A stretch of 64,000 nt of DNA from Symbiodinium natans (lineage: Eukaryota; Sar; Dinophyceae; Suessiales; Symbiodiniaceae): contig CAJNDS010002324.1 in assembly GCA_905221605.1 (NCBI GenBank), positions 248,501-312,500 of the forward strand, given 5' to 3'. The notes under the pieces were generated by a model, which was not told the origin of the DNA, searched no databases, and saw only the letters and a list, made by a program, of their open reading frames with translations. Every line of letters begins with the position of its first letter. Position 1 is the first letter of the stretch. Made by a program: the position numbers and the translations under genes. Positions 1 through 10,923 of the stretch are shown here, one piece after another.

Positions 1-698
1 CGTAGCCTCATCGCCTCAGAGTGATCAAAGCAAAGTCCAGTGAGGCTGCACTGAGAAACATGAGGGCAGTCTGCTGTGAGTCTGCTGTGGCCAGGAAGCC
101 AGTCCTGTGTCACCCTTCATGAGCGGAAGGCTGGGATTACTCTGCGGCGGTTGCGTGTCCACTTCGACTGACCCCATTAAACGGAGCAGAACTCGAGTCA
201 AATTTTGCAGATTCATCGGGTTGAGGGCCTTATCGCAATGGCCACCCGGGCTGTGCTGTGTCGTGCAAGGCATGCGTGGAAGCATCGCCCCTGACAAAGC
301 AGAGGCCTGTTCGTGAGAAATGGCAAGGGCAGGCTTCTGCAAAGTGATCCCCGAACCCTCATGTCAACACTGAGGGGTTCCAAACGGTTCCAACGTCAAG
401 GGTAAACACCGCGCGGCGCGCATGGCCAGCGCCCTCGCTGTCGTGTGTTGTTCTCGAGGAACATGGCGCTCTCTGTCACGGGCGTAGCTGTGCTTTCCGT
501 CCTCGAAACTGACATTGCTTTTGGACGTCCGGGCGCTCGCGACATGCGAAACCTCCGTTCGCTTTTTCAACGGCTTGCGAAGTGCACGTCTGTCATCGCT
601 TCTGGGCTTGTGGGCTCACACGGTCTCTCTCTCCTTCAGCATAGTTGTTTCGATGTGGAAGTGGATGGCCAAGAGTTCCACTGACAATTGTTCCAGGA
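1..698. other. No supported gene
   Basis: Only short overlapping frames on both strands, none with a recognisable domain. The first 18 bases resemble the dinoflagellate spliced leader only weakly. Confidence 0.5.
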
Positions 699-853
699 TC
701 CTTCACCAAGCGGTGGTGAGTGAGGAGGGTGAGGAGGCCGCATGGTTCATTCGAGAGGCGCTAGACAGCATTCCGGGAGTGTATCCAGGCAGCGATGACT
801 CGCTGGGCATCGAGGCCGGGCTCACTGCACTGCAGCGATGTGAGGGGGTGCCG
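699..853 (+). other. Candidate exon, unrecognised
   Basis: An open frame ending in TGA at 851-853 reads as ordinary soluble acidic protein, with peptides such as SEEGEEAAWFIREALDS. No domain is recognised. There is no good start codon nearby, so it would be an internal or terminal exon. Support is amino-acid composition only. Confidence 0.25.
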
Positions 854-1471
854 TGACAGGGTGCGCTTTGAGAGGCCGAACCCGAACGTATGCAGCCCCG
901 GGACGGACCCACGCAGCGTAGTGGGCAGAAGCTTCGTCCTCAGGGCCCAAAAAGTCTCAGACGGTCAGAGTTGTTCGCTTCTGCTGCTTCCAAATCTCAA
1001 GAACATGCTTGTGCCTGCATGAGACTCATGCTGAATCTCGGCCGGAATTTCGGTGCCTGGCTGGCTTCTGTGCAAAACGTCAAGGTTCCTTTTTTTGCCA
1101 AGGTGCTTCCTCACCTAATCCTGCTTCGCCTTCGAAGCAAGACCAAGCGCGATCACCACAGGCGACAGCATTCGAGTGGTGGTATGTGGGTTCGATATGG
1201 TAGAAGAGCCTGGCAGCATAGAACACGTGGTCCTGCAATACAATGGCTTTGGCTCAGATTGTAAATGGTCTTATATGGTTGATATATCAAATTGTAGCAG
1301 TATGGTGACTAAATTCGACTAAGTCCTTCAATACCCCTGGTTTTGTCTCCCTGTTTGTTGAGGAGAGGCTTTGGAATTTCCGGGGGCAACCTCGCTTCCC
1401 TTTAGATTTGGATGCCCGTGCTTGTACGCGGGTGAAGCAGCTTGGTCCACTTGCACTTTAATGTTTGTGCA
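854..1471. other. Non-coding, nothing recognised
   Basis: Frames here are short and do not look like protein. The stretch from about 1,265 is AT-richer and precedes the hydroxylase gene, so it may hold its promoter. No TATA-like or other core promoter element can be assigned, as expected for dinoflagellates. Confidence 0.4.
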
Positions 1472-1492
1472 CGCAGCCATCTGACTTGAAGG
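1472..1492 (+). other. Possible decayed spliced-leader relic
   Basis: Ungapped comparison with the dinoflagellate spliced leader (CCGTAGCC... ...CTCAAG) gives 13 matches in 21, including AGCCAT and the terminal AAG. It lies 20 nt upstream of the ATG of an intronless gene, where a relic would be expected if the gene came from a retroposed trans-spliced mRNA. The match is weak and could be chance. Confidence 0.2.
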
Positions 1493-1512
1493 CGCAGGCT
1501 CTCAGCCAGAGT

Positions 1513-3273
1513 ATGAGACCCAAGCAGACGACAAGAACCCAAGTACCTTGCCCTGGAATCCCTTCCAAGTCTCCTCATCCCCCTCCCCCATTCATGCTTC
1601 CATGGCAGCTTGTCCTGGTCGTCCTGATCCTTCTCATCGTCTTCGGCCTCTTCGGCCTCTCTGGCTTCTCTGGCCTCCTCGGCCCTGTTGACGTGCGTGA
1701 CGTGAGGATTGGCCCTGGGCATGCCATTGCCCAGTGGATGCACAATGCCAGCTTTTCCAGCTTCGTGGTGGCCCAAAGCCAGACCGTGGAGTTGCACCCG
1801 GGTACTTGGGCCATTTGGGGAGCTCGGAAGAAGTGGATGGGAACTGTGGTGAGCGGCTCGGTGAAGTGGCCAGTCTCAGGTTGGAAAGCCAAGTTCCACT
1901 TGCTGCCATCATTGATCAGAAACCAGGAAGCTGCTGCCATGAAACAGCTCCTGGTTGATGCACCAGACGAATTTGATGAGGATACTGATGGAGTTGACAA
2001 GATGGTAACCTACGAGTTCATCATCTCTAGTGCAGGTGCACGCAAAGCCCATGATCCTGTGAGAGAGGCCTTGCGCCAGCGTCTACGTGACATCACCGAG
2101 CCAATCATCCGTGACCGAATTCAGCCATTTGTCTGGGAGCGCTATCCGAAAGCAGGGGCCGTCTGTCATTCGATGATTCGTCGGTACTTGCTGCATGAGC
2201 GCCGCAGCCACGACACGCACTGGGACATTCCTTCGTACGTCTCTGTGGTCGTGAGTCTGGATGCAGCAGGTCACGACTTTCATGGAGGTTTTTTTGTTAC
2301 CACAGGCAACGGTGAGAAGTCCTTCATTCCGCTACAGCGGGGTGATACTGTTGTACACCAGTCGGATCTCCTTCATGGCGTGCATGTCAAGCAAGGAGAG
2401 CGCTGGAGCTGGGCGATGTGGTTCCAGGACTCCAGGGATTGCAGCTCACAGTCCTCTGACTGGTGGAAAAGGGAGGCCGAAAATGGCGACCCTGTCGCCC
2501 AGACCCTTCGTGCAATGCGGGCGGCCACCCCTGAGGAGTCCTGGACCTGGCTAGAAACGGCCGCCAACAGCGGCTTTCCTCGCGCCCAGCTCTACTTCGG
2601 GAAGGCTATCGAGGATGGCCTCCGGGGCCAGCCAAACCATGAGCAAGCCGCTCAATGGTATGAGAAGTCTCGGCAAGGTGGCGAGGTCGATTCTTGTTAT
2701 TATCTTGGCCTGGTAGAGAAGCGCCGAGGGAATATCACCGGGGCCATGCAGTTATTCCGACAGGGTGCAACGTCTGGTGAGCCCAATGCCATGGGCCAGC
2801 TGGCGATTGGCTATCAGAACGGGACCGGAGGCCTCCCCCAGGATCTGGACCTCGCAACGGAATGGTTTGAGCGCGCAGCTGACTTTACCGTCGAAGCCAT
2901 GTACCAGAGCTATGTCCTTTATTCGGAACCAACACAAACGCGTGACAGAGATCAGACAAAGGCCCAGCTGCACTTGGAGCGGGCTGCCCGAATGGGTCAC
3001 GAGTCGGCAATGAAGAAGTTCATCGAGCCCTTGGCTCGAGCTGGTCGTTGGGAGGCGGTGGCGCCGTGGCTGTTGCGAATTGAGTCCAAGGCTGCACTCT
3101 CACAGCTTGTGAAATTGCACCAACGGGGTGTTCAGATCAATGCTTTCACGCTCTTCCGCGCGGAGCAGGTGCTGCGAGACCTGGCGGAACAGGGGTTTGA
3201 GGATGCACGCGGCCTACTGCGTCAGCTGCTGAGCTCTCGGGAGGCTGCTCCTGCGAAGATGTCTGAACTGTAG
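1513..3273 (+). CDS. Membrane-anchored prolyl 4-hydroxylase-like 2OG-Fe(II) oxygenase with Sel1-like repeats
   Basis: An uninterrupted 586-codon gene ending TAG. An in-frame TAA at 1459-1461 makes the ATG at 1513 the first possible start. Residues ~29-56 form one strongly hydrophobic segment (LVLVVLILLIVFGLFG), so the protein is probably a type II membrane protein with a lumenal catalytic domain. The oxygenase signature is complete: iron-binding H236-W-D238, a GGFF strand at ~258-261, distal iron ligand H288 (LLHGVHV), and R297 (GERW) for 2-oxoglutarate. Family knowledge predicts hydroxylation of a protein side chain, typically proline; the substrate cannot be read. Residues ~320-525 carry degenerate Sel1/TPR-like helical repeats (e.g. 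AAQWYEKSRQGGEVDSCYYL, AMGQLAIGYQNGTGG), usual in ER adaptor proteins. Its single exon contrasts with the intron-dense genes downstream and suggests retroposition. Confidence 0.9.
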   Translation: MRPKQTTRTQVPCPGIPSKSPHPPPPFMLPWQLVLVVLILLIVFGLFGLSGFSGLLGPVDVRDVRIGPGHAIAQWMHNASFSSFVVAQSQTVELHPGTWAIWGARKKWMGTVVSGSVKWPVSGWKAKFHLLPSLIRNQEAAAMKQLLVDAPDEFDEDTDGVDKMVTYEFIISSAGARKAHDPVREALRQRLRDITEPIIRDRIQPFVWERYPKAGAVCHSMIRRYLLHERRSHDTHWDIPSYVSVVVSLDAAGHDFHGGFFVTTGNGEKSFIPLQRGDTVVHQSDLLHGVHVKQGERWSWAMWFQDSRDCSSQSSDWWKREAENGDPVAQTLRAMRAATPEESWTWLETAANSGFPRAQLYFGKAIEDGLRGQPNHEQAAQWYEKSRQGGEVDSCYYLGLVEKRRGNITGAMQLFRQGATSGEPNAMGQLAIGYQNGTGGLPQDLDLATEWFERAADFTVEAMYQSYVLYSEPTQTRDRDQTKAQLHLERAARMGHESAMKKFIEPLARAGRWEAVAPWLLRIESKAALSQLVKLHQRGVQINAFTLFRAEQVLRDLAEQGFEDARGLLRQLLSSREAAPAKMSEL

Positions 3274-4490
3274 AAGCTGCAAAAAACGGCAACATCTTCC
3301 TGAAGAACGCTGCAACGAGCTTGCTGCGATGCTGCCGATCTGTAGGGTCCAAAGGCCACATGGAGAGCCGAGAAAAGGCACCGTGTGGCGGGCCCCCCGC
3401 GCGGCGCCCCGCTTGCGGGTCTCCGACGTGATCTACACCTGGCTGCGCTGCAAGGATTCAAACCCGCAATCCCTCGAACTTCCCCGTCGGCGAAAAAAGG
3501 TGCGCCTAAATCTTTGCGGGGCTTCGTGACCAGTAGATAGTAGTAGCCAAGGAGGTGACCTGCAGGGGAGCTCTTCAGATGTCGCGGGGCTCTTGGAGCT
3601 TCGTGGGGAGACATGACATGGTCCATTCTCCAGGCCGTGGTGCCCGCCTTCCGAGAGGCCACCTCGCCGCCCCCGATGGCCAAGGCCCTGCGAATTGGGT
3701 GTGCACGTTTCTTCTTCGGCTTTAGGCACGGGCATGGGAGGTGCAGCTAGTCTGGAGCAAGTGGCTTGGTGCAGTGTAGCAGCATACGCGACCCTGACGA
3801 CGTGCCCTGTTCTCCCTTTGGGTGGAGAGTCGAGATGGGATGTGCAGGGCCGAGCCATCTATGCTTCCGCTGCGACTCTGCCACAGGCTTCCCCTGCACA
3901 GGCAGATGCCTCGAGCATGTCACGATTTAGGATGTCTTAGGGCCAAAGTTGTACTGATTTGGTTGGTTCGTTTAGGGTGCCTGCTTGCACCTCGCAAGCA
4001 GACAGCTCACAAGATTCGGTCCAGGTTGTGGCACAGGTGCCTCAAGTGGCGCACCCTTCAACGCAGTCATCACAGTCCGTTTCCCAGAAGGTTTTCTGCT
4101 TCGTCGGAGTCAGAGCAGGGTTCCTTCCAACAGATTCTAACCTTTTGAGCCCGTGCCAGGCGACCGTCGCACACCCCCGCACCTGTACGCACCATGGGTG
4201 TCATGCGCGCAGCACCCTCGGCTTTATAAAGGGGTTCGCATCATTTCTTATCTACTTTGTTCAGGTCCATGTCCTCAGCAAGAGTCGCTTGCGGCGCCAG
4301 TTCAGATTGCCGGATTATCCAGCCCCTATCCAATCAGGTCGTGTCTCCCCTCGGCCGAGCAATGAGCACAAGCGCCCTTCACGGCCAGGCATGGTACCAT
4401 GTGCAGACATGCTGCCATAGTGTCACTCGTTCCGATTGCATGACTCGGGTGCGCAATGTACGCGGGTGCCGGGGTAAACCCCGGCCCCAT
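3274..4490. other. Intergenic, nothing recognised
   Basis: No coherent exon seen. A tRNA-like T-arm string on the minus strand near 3,455-3,475 does not extend to a cloverleaf. Confidence 0.5.
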
Positions 4491-4496
4491 GCCCCG

Positions 4497-4655
4497 CCGA
4501 AGAAGAAGACGAAGAAGAAGCAGAAGAAGAAGAAGGAGAAGAAGAAGAAGAAGACGAAGAAAGAGCAGAAGAAGAAGGAACAAAAAGAAGAAGAATAAGA
4601 AGAAGAAGAAGAAGGAGAAGAAGAAGAAGAATAATAATATGAAGAAAAATAAGAG
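4497..4655 (+). repeat. GAA/AAG purine-tract microsatellite
   Basis: About 150 bases almost free of pyrimidines on the + strand, built from irregular GAA, AAG and GAC triplets. It opens Lys/Arg-rich frames on + and Phe/Ser/Leu-rich frames on -, all artefacts of composition. Such homopurine mirror tracts can form triplex DNA. Confidence 0.9.
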
Positions 4656-4893
4656 GAGAGAGAAGCAGAAGAGCTGTCAGATCTCACCTCTCAAGACCTC
4701 TCCGGGGCGCGCAACGGTGCAGGGTCTCATGCCCTAAGCCGCCTAAATAAGGAGAGTGGACAGAATCGTAGTCCTTCACACCCACACTTTGCTGGCAGGT
4801 GGCATTCCAGCATGCAAGGCCACAGATAGCTGGGCTTCCCACTGCGCCGTCCTCGGAAGAGGATGAAATAGGGCCTTAAAATCGACCCCCCCC

Positions 4894-4950
4894 AAATCCC
4901 CTTATAAAAAGGACCCCCGAGAAGGTACCCCTAAACTCGGAAACCCCCAT
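4894..4950 (+). repeat. Half copy of the MITE-like element at 18.5 kb
   Basis: The sequence ends with GGAAACCCCCAT and contains GGACCCCC and GGTACCCCT in the same order and spacing as positions 18,528-18,585. The left inverted-repeat arm is missing and the central palindrome is decayed. This is a second copy of a dispersed repeat. Confidence 0.7.
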
Positions 4951-5373
4951 GTGCCAACGGACTCCGATCAAGTTGAACGCTTTGTGAAACTGGTGAGATA
5001 GTTCGGGGTCTGTACTGCCAAGTGCCGAGGCACCCGTGGCCCTTGTGCCCTGTGCCTGTGCCTGGAAGTGATTCGATGCCTATGTGTAGAGCTAAGATCT
5101 AGACTCTGTTTTTGTAACAGCGATCGGACAAACTAGCCAAAATTTGAAAGACGGGAAAAAGCAGGCGCATCACAGCATAACATAGCGCGGCTACCTCACC
5201 AAACTTAGCTTATCAACTCACGGGACCAGCATGTTGGATGGGTGCCTGAACGATAGTCATCACTGCATCAGACGAGCTGACAAGCTGAAAGTTCGGCTGA
5301 TGTAGCTGGAGCATTTGTTGATGGCCCCCATCCGTTTTGGCCCTTAGGAGAGCGACTGGACCCCCAGTAATAC
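4951..5373. other. Intergenic, nothing recognised
   Basis: No coherent frame or repeat seen. Confidence 0.4.
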
Positions 5374-5667
5374 ATGGCTCTGGTCAAGCTCTCCGCGAGT
5401 ATCTTGAACAATCCGTTTGCCACAATGATTGCTGCGGACCACGGAAAAGCTGAGGTCCCTTTCTTGGCAGTAAGACGAATGAAGTCCATTCTTGTGTGCA
5501 AAATATGGCTGTCAGACAGCAACCCTTCACCATATTGTGCTGGTCAGTGGATGGACATTGATTTGAACACAGTGGCTACAGCTGCTGTACCAGGCAAGGG
5601 TATTGTGGGCCTGGAGGATGCATTCAATGCAAGCACCCTCCATATTGCGGTGGAACCCTCAAAATGA
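5374..5667 (+). CDS. Unrecognised ORF, 97 codons
   Basis: It starts with ATG at 5374 and stops with TGA. The product is mixed hydrophobic and hydrophilic (starting MALVKLSASILNNPFATMI) with no family I recognise and no clear signal peptide or membrane helix. It may be a small gene, a 5' exon, or chance. Confidence 0.3.
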   Translation: MALVKLSASILNNPFATMIAADHGKAEVPFLAVRRMKSILVCKIWLSDSNPSPYCAGQWMDIDLNTVATAAVPGKGIVGLEDAFNASTLHIAVEPSK

Positions 5668-6339
5668 GGCTCGGCCTTCGGGGCACATGCCAGTCATGGT
5701 AGCAGCTATAGCAGCTAGGGTGCAGTGCTTTTACAGTCGGCTGGGGTTCCTCCTGAAATTGGTGTCACCAGAACTCTGCCCTTGCTGTCAAGAGACAGCC
5801 AGTCCAAATGCCAACGACCAAGCCACAACCCGGTCGAACATCATTCGCGCTGGAAGAAAAACAGGCACACCAAGAAAGCTGGCCTTGCGACTGCCAGCCT
5901 TGGAGCACAGGACTTGCCTCGTCTTACGCGAACCGCAGCTGGTGGCAGCTCCCATGCCAAGACACAAGTTAGGAACAGCAGTGTGTTAGCGTACAGTACA
6001 GCACCCTGGACCCTGTACCGTCTTCCAAGCTGACAAGTCCTGAAGCGTATTGGAATCTGGAGTTGGCCTGGCTGCATGCTGCGTCCGCCAGACCCCACGC
6101 CAAGCCGGACAACCCAAGCCGGGACGCCAAAGACATCCAAAGACATCCCTCGCGCGATACCCGGCCCGGCCCAGGATGCTGCACAGAAGACTGTCTTCCT
6201 GACCGACTGTACCTTGGTCGAGTTGGGAAGCATGGTATGGCACGGTTGGCAGCAGCATTTGGCCAGGCAGTCGTTGTGGAGCTCAGCTGCGCATCGTAGA
6301 TGTGCGGGGCTTGGAATGCCTGTTTACGGCAAGTTGCAG
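5668..6339. other. No supported gene
   Basis: Several overlapping frames on both strands are rich in Pro, Arg and Ser and look compositional. Confidence 0.4.
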
Positions 6340-6508
6340 AGTCGAGGGCAGAATCACAGTGCTGCATTGTCAAAATGGGTTCTCAACTCGCGTGTGCTGC
6401 ATCTTCGAGGACTTGCCGCCCGAAGCAGCCCGCTTCTCAGAATACGCTGTGGAAGTCATGCTCTGCGCAGCAGATCTGGCGTTGGCCCTCAGCAGTCCGA
6501 GAGACTAG
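6340..6508 (+). other. Candidate exon, unrecognised
   Basis: This frame reads as soluble protein (for example FEDLPPEAARFSEYAVEVM) and ends at a TAG. No domain is recognised and the 5' boundary is uncertain. Confidence 0.3.
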
Positions 6509-8134
6509 CTGTGGTGTCTGTGGTGATGGTACTTGGCCTGAAGAATCCTCAACAGGCTCCTACAGGTGGCCACGTAAGTCTTTCCAAAATTTTGGGCCCG
6601 CCCAGCTGACATTGAAGACTATGCCTGGACTCTGGAAGCAGGGGTATGAGAATGATCGTTTTTGTTTCATCCAGAAATCCGACTTTCAGTAGGGGAGTAG
6701 ACTGAGGTCTCTCACAGCGTTAAGGATTTCCATACGTGCTGCCACAGCGACGACTCGGCCATGACTAAGGGTGGGAGCGTGCAAGGGGTTAGCAAGGCGA
6801 AGAAGCCCTTAAGACAGCGAAACCACGGTGGCCAAGGATCGCACAGTGGTTGCAGAAGCATAGGAGAAGCCCCATAAGCTTGCAAGTGTGACTCCAACCT
6901 GCTACTTGGCTCGAGCTCTACGGTTCTGATCTGTTCGTGCTCGTGCTGCCTCAATTCTTTCAGGCTGCTTCGGTGCTCCTCCTCTGTACCCGCCCAGGAT
7001 GTGGCAAAATCCTTCCATAAAGGTGTCAGCGAATCCTTCGTGGCCGCTGACCTAGCACTTGCACTGGAGTGTGGGGGGGCTGTTAGAGGACCTGACCACT
7101 GAGAGAAAACACACAGTGTCTGCAGTCTTGGCAGAAGAGAGTGCCCTTGCAGCCCATCAGGAACCCGCTTTGATTAAGTCCGCCTCCCCATCTCTTGCCT
7201 TGCCCCCGAAGCAACTGTTGTAGACCCGGGAGCCCCAAGCACGGCAAGGTGGTGCCGCCCAGTGAGGAGCCGGAGAAACCGAGCCAAAGTCGCTTGGCTG
7301 CAGGCGTAGAATAATGTGTCACTGTGTCGGGGTTCCCTCAAGCAACGGATCCCAGAGGGATGCAAACCTCACGATTCCTGAACGTGCGATCTGAAACCTT
7401 CATGTTCAGCCTCTGCTGAGAGGGTTCGCGTATTGCAGAGACCTGTATGCGTTCGCTTTCAGGTTCTCAGCCGGATGCGCCCAATCAGGCTCCCATACCA
7501 GCTCGGGCAGCGATGTGACAAATTTCGGGCGATTTTAAGGGCTAGCACGGACATGTAATCCTTGTGAGAGGAAGCATAGGAGCGTCCGCCAGAACATACT
7601 TGGATTTGAGACTCTCATGTGTAGTCGCATGAGCTGAAAGCTCTGGAAGTTGCCTGCACTGTTTTGCTCTGAACTTTGCACCCAAGGCCCCCGGGACCCG
7701 ACCCAGAGAGATTGCAGACGTCGATGACGCAGCCCCCAGCAGCACCCCAGCAACCTGCAGGCGCAGCCCTGGGTGGCACCCTTTGAGCAGGTGGCGCGCG
7801 TGGAGAGAATCATGGCTCGGGCACCCACTTTCTGCACTTTCAAGAGCATTTCCCGGACACGAAAACGTTTTCAGGCATCCGCCGTGCCAGGCAGACCGGT
7901 AAAAGCTTCAAGTGTTTCAGGGAGCACCGGCTCATGGATCCACTCTCTCGTGTGGCTTCTTGATTTGCATCGGTCTTCTCTTCGTTCCAAGGCCCTGGCT
8001 GCTGGCCAGTCGGGCCAGGATCACCCAGTCTGCCCGGGACCTTGCAATGTGATGCAGCCTTCGAAATAGGGACAGAGATGCAGTGAGCCTCTCTGGCTTA
8101 TGAAATCAGTAGCCCAAAAAGAGGTTCAAACTGC
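6509..8134. other. No supported gene
   Basis: No frame of convincing composition on either strand and no repeat of note. Confidence 0.4.
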
Positions 8135-8380
8135 TTGAAGCACGTGGTCGCTGAAGTGGAGCGGCTGGCCAGTGAGGCCTTCGGCTTGTGTAGACGTTGG
8201 CTGTGCATTGGTGAAGTTGTGATGGCAAAGAAGTCAGTTGCTTGTGAAAAGTTTGAAGCGCCCGTTGTTTGTGCTCTTCGCAGCTTAGACATAGAAAACA
8301 AAAAACACATCCCTTGGGCCGTGTGGCCCTTTGGCCGTTGGGCCACGGCGCAAGCCGACCAGGTCACCCGGTTGCAGTAA
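8135..8380 (+). other. Candidate exon, unrecognised
   Basis: The frame holds a helical segment (VAEVERLASEAFGLCRRW) followed by Lys/Val-rich sequence and ends at TAA. It has a non-ATG beginning, so it would be an internal exon. No family recognised. Confidence 0.3.
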
Positions 8381-8878
8381 ATCTGCATGGAAAACCTCAG
8401 TTCTGCCACACAAAGCCTATTCGTGGAGACCCGATGGGCAAGGCATGAGCCGAGCACCAGTACCGCTTTGCAACAGTGGTGGAACTTGGAAGCTAAGGCT
8501 TCCATGGGGCTTCATGTCCAACTCGTGGTACTGCTACCCTCGATCGCCATGCTGCTGGGCTCCATGGCGGTCTTCGTGTCCTGAGCTTAGCCGCGACATG
8601 GGGAGTGCGAGGAGAGACTGGGAGCGTTGCTCCAACTGCCATCTACAAGAGCGGAGTGCGCAAGAGAGTTTGAGGACGAATGTCTTCGAGCGGTCATGCC
8701 CGGCGATCATGTCGTACCTTCAGCGCCCTAAACAGATCGAGGTGCCGACTGCCTGACAAGATCCAGGCCGCCTTCCAGATGTTCTCGGCAGGCCCGGCCG
8801 TGCGGTGCAGGCTAGTGCTTTTGCTCAGACAGCCCCTCGCTTGGGTGGTTCGCAGTTTGCGAGCGTTGGTTTCATCTG

Positions 8879-9020
8879 AGGGCTTCTTATCAGTGCGGTT
8901 GGCAACGAGCTCCTGCCGCTGCTGACACCTCCCGCCGGTCCTGGGCCTGTGACGTCCACGCTGGCACTGGTGGTGGGCTTCGCAGTTGGCCTGATCTTCA
9001 TGCTGCTCGGGGGGCATTTT
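8879..9020 (+). other. Candidate exon with one transmembrane helix
   Basis: From the stop at 8876-8878 the frame runs through a Pro/Gly linker into a clear 20-residue hydrophobic helix (TLALVVGFAVGLIFMLLGG) followed by polar residues. A very similar layout (AVFFVGLLAGILLEKLG) appears at 13,110-13,170. Probably an exon of a membrane protein; family unknown. Confidence 0.35.
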
Positions 9021-9167
9021 GCAAATCTGAGATTGAAAGCTTTTCTTGAAGGTGCGAGCAGCAGTTGCACAACTGTGAACAGGTTTGGCCTTGGCTACCT
9101 GACAGAGAGCATGGAGGATGACGAGGAGGATGAGGACTCTGCCGTCACCGGTCATGTCGGACGCTGA

Positions 9168-9824
9168 CAAATCTCCATGAGTGACAGCGCAGGAGCCAAA
9201 ACACAAAAGAACATACAGTGACATCGAGACAGTGCCTTGTCCTGAAGCTGGCACACATCGCCAACACTTGCCAACGCCACTGGCGTCCAAGTGAACCCCG
9301 AGGTGTACCGCTACAACTCTGACGTGTTTTAGCGGAGTGTGTTTTCACTAGTGAACAGCTCTGCTGTTTAACGGCCTTGTCGAGTTCTCTGTGTTCTCTG
9401 GCTAAACTTACAGAGTTCAGTCAAGCAATATGTTCAGACTAGTTGTCTGGCTGCTGGCAGGCGCTGCTCGGTGTAAACGAAGATGACCGCTCAAAAGCCA
9501 AGGTGCAGCCTCTGTAATATTACTGTGTAATTCAGAATTCATTGTGCTAGACGGTACTGTAGTGCCGGTGGGCACGGGCGGAGAAAGTTGACTTTTGCTC
9601 CACTTCACTTCAAGAGCCAACTCTTCTGCAGGATAGCTTCGTAGCGGAGACCGCGGAGATCCGACAGGAGGTTCAGCGAGACTTGGCTCAAGAGCCAGGA
9701 AGTCGTGTGCGAGACTGCGTATTCAAGGCGGTTTTCAGGTGTGCAGAATGCCTGAGTCCAACTTGTGTCCACTTCGCGTCCTTGCCAGTTTGGGAGAAGG
9801 CAGGGCAGCAAGAACTGAACTGCC
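9168..9824. other. No supported gene
   Basis: A 10-base exact match to the 3' end of the dinoflagellate spliced leader (TTGGCTCAAG) sits at 9683-9692. Its upstream bases do not match, so it is probably chance. Confidence 0.3.
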
Positions 9825-9830
9825 CCTGCA

Positions 9831-10923
9831 TTGGCGAACAATCTCTCAGGGTTGCAGACGGCCTTGCAGACGGGTTGCCAGAATGGCATCGACGAGATCC
9901 TGCATGGCCTTGAGCATCTTGGGTATCAAACTGGAATCCGAAGCCCAGACATCTCTGAAAAGCCGAGTGCACTGAAGTTCGTGGACCCAGGTACCGAGTT
10001 CACAGGGCCACTCGCGTCCTCTTTGTCCGCACAGGGATCGACGATGGCAACCTGAAGAGGCATCCATTCTTTTCCATGGTTGCTTCGTTTCTGTTGGCTT
10101 TCCGGCAACGAGAACAAGTCTAAGTGTCATAGAGGTTCGAGGACGTGTGCAGCTAGCTGCACATGTGCAAAAGCAATGGCACTTCTTGATGTCAGGATGC
10201 GGGAACATGGACAAGAGCTGCATCAGGCTTCAGAGAAGCTTGCAGGCGTGTTGAAGTTTTGCCCAGAGCGCAGGCTCTTGCTAGGGCCTGCTAGGGCAGA
10301 AACAATCTGGCCCCTAGCTTGGCGACTGATGCTGTAGAGCTCTACACGAAGGCTGGAACTGAGAGTGATGCCACTCGCCCATGCTTGGCAGCCAGGGTTC
10401 GACAACTTCCAGAAGGCCAAGGACGATCTCAAAGCTTTTCAGGCCGGCGTGATGATCCTGGAAAGTGGCAGAGGACGTGAGACCGGTAAACACATCTGGA
10501 TGCTTCCACACGCTTTGCTTGGCTACCGCATAGTTGGAAGAAGAGGATATGTTGCACTCAGCCCCCCCCCCCCCCCTCCTCTCCCCCCCTCTCTTTCCAG
10601 CCCGACTAGGCCTGCCTCGAGCATCTGCACGGTCACGCAGAGCGTGTTCCTCATTTCCGGCGGTGGAAGGCCCGGTCGAAGTGGCTTGGATGAGAAGCTT
10701 TTCCCTGGGTGGGGTGAGGGCGGTCTCAGCACAGCCCAACAAAGCACGTCAATGTGGTGGTACCCAGGCCAACCCAGGAAATGGAGCTACCGGAGGAGTT
10801 GCCCCTGACCTTGGTGGCCGCGGCTGGCGTCCTGGGATCGTGTTCTCATGTTGGTGAGTGGAGTGCTCCTGAGGCAGAGTGCATTCAATGTCCCATGTGC
10901 GTCCGCGTTGCTGCCCAACTGTA
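9831..10923 (+). CDS. Probable multi-exon gene, partly helical, unrecognised
   Basis: Four protein-like blocks follow one another on the + strand. 9,831-10,055 includes GIDEILHGLEHLGYQTGI. 10,173-10,258 includes MREHGQELHQASEKLAGVLK. 10,368-10,450 includes FDNFQKAKDDLKAFQ, followed by a possible GC donor. 10,750-10,923 includes PTQEMELPEELPLTLVAAAG and ends in TAA, with an overlapping strong GTGAGT donor near 10,854. The blocks are in different frames, consistent with short introns, but boundaries are not fixed. The last block is followed at once by AATAAA. Mostly amphipathic helix; no catalytic motif is visible. Whether the four belong to one gene is inference. Confidence 0.4.
10561..10590 (+). 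repeat. Poly-C/CT tract
   Basis: A run of about 15 C followed by CT-rich sequence. It lies within the probable gene at 9.8-10.9 kb, presumably in an intron. Confidence 0.9.

Noticed and set aside
1-18. Spliced-leader relic at the window start
   Set aside because: The CGTAGCC start matches, but the middle does not and no gene follows within reach; too weak to call.
1465-1512. Extending the hydroxylase N-terminus to a TTG at 1465
   Set aside because: TTG is not a credible eukaryotic start. The first in-frame ATG after the TAA at 1459-1461 is at 1513.
3440-3535. tRNA-like 3' end on the minus strand
   Set aside because: A GGGTTTGAATCC string is present, but the T-stem does not pair properly and no D-arm, anticodon arm or acceptor partner is found.
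4257-4737. Lys/Arg-rich and Leu/Phe/Ser-rich ORFs
   Set aside because: Explained by the homopurine tract.
9683-9692. Exact TTGGCTCAAG match to the 3' end of the spliced leader
   Set aside because: Only ten bases match and the upstream half is absent; plausible by chance in 64 kb on two strands.
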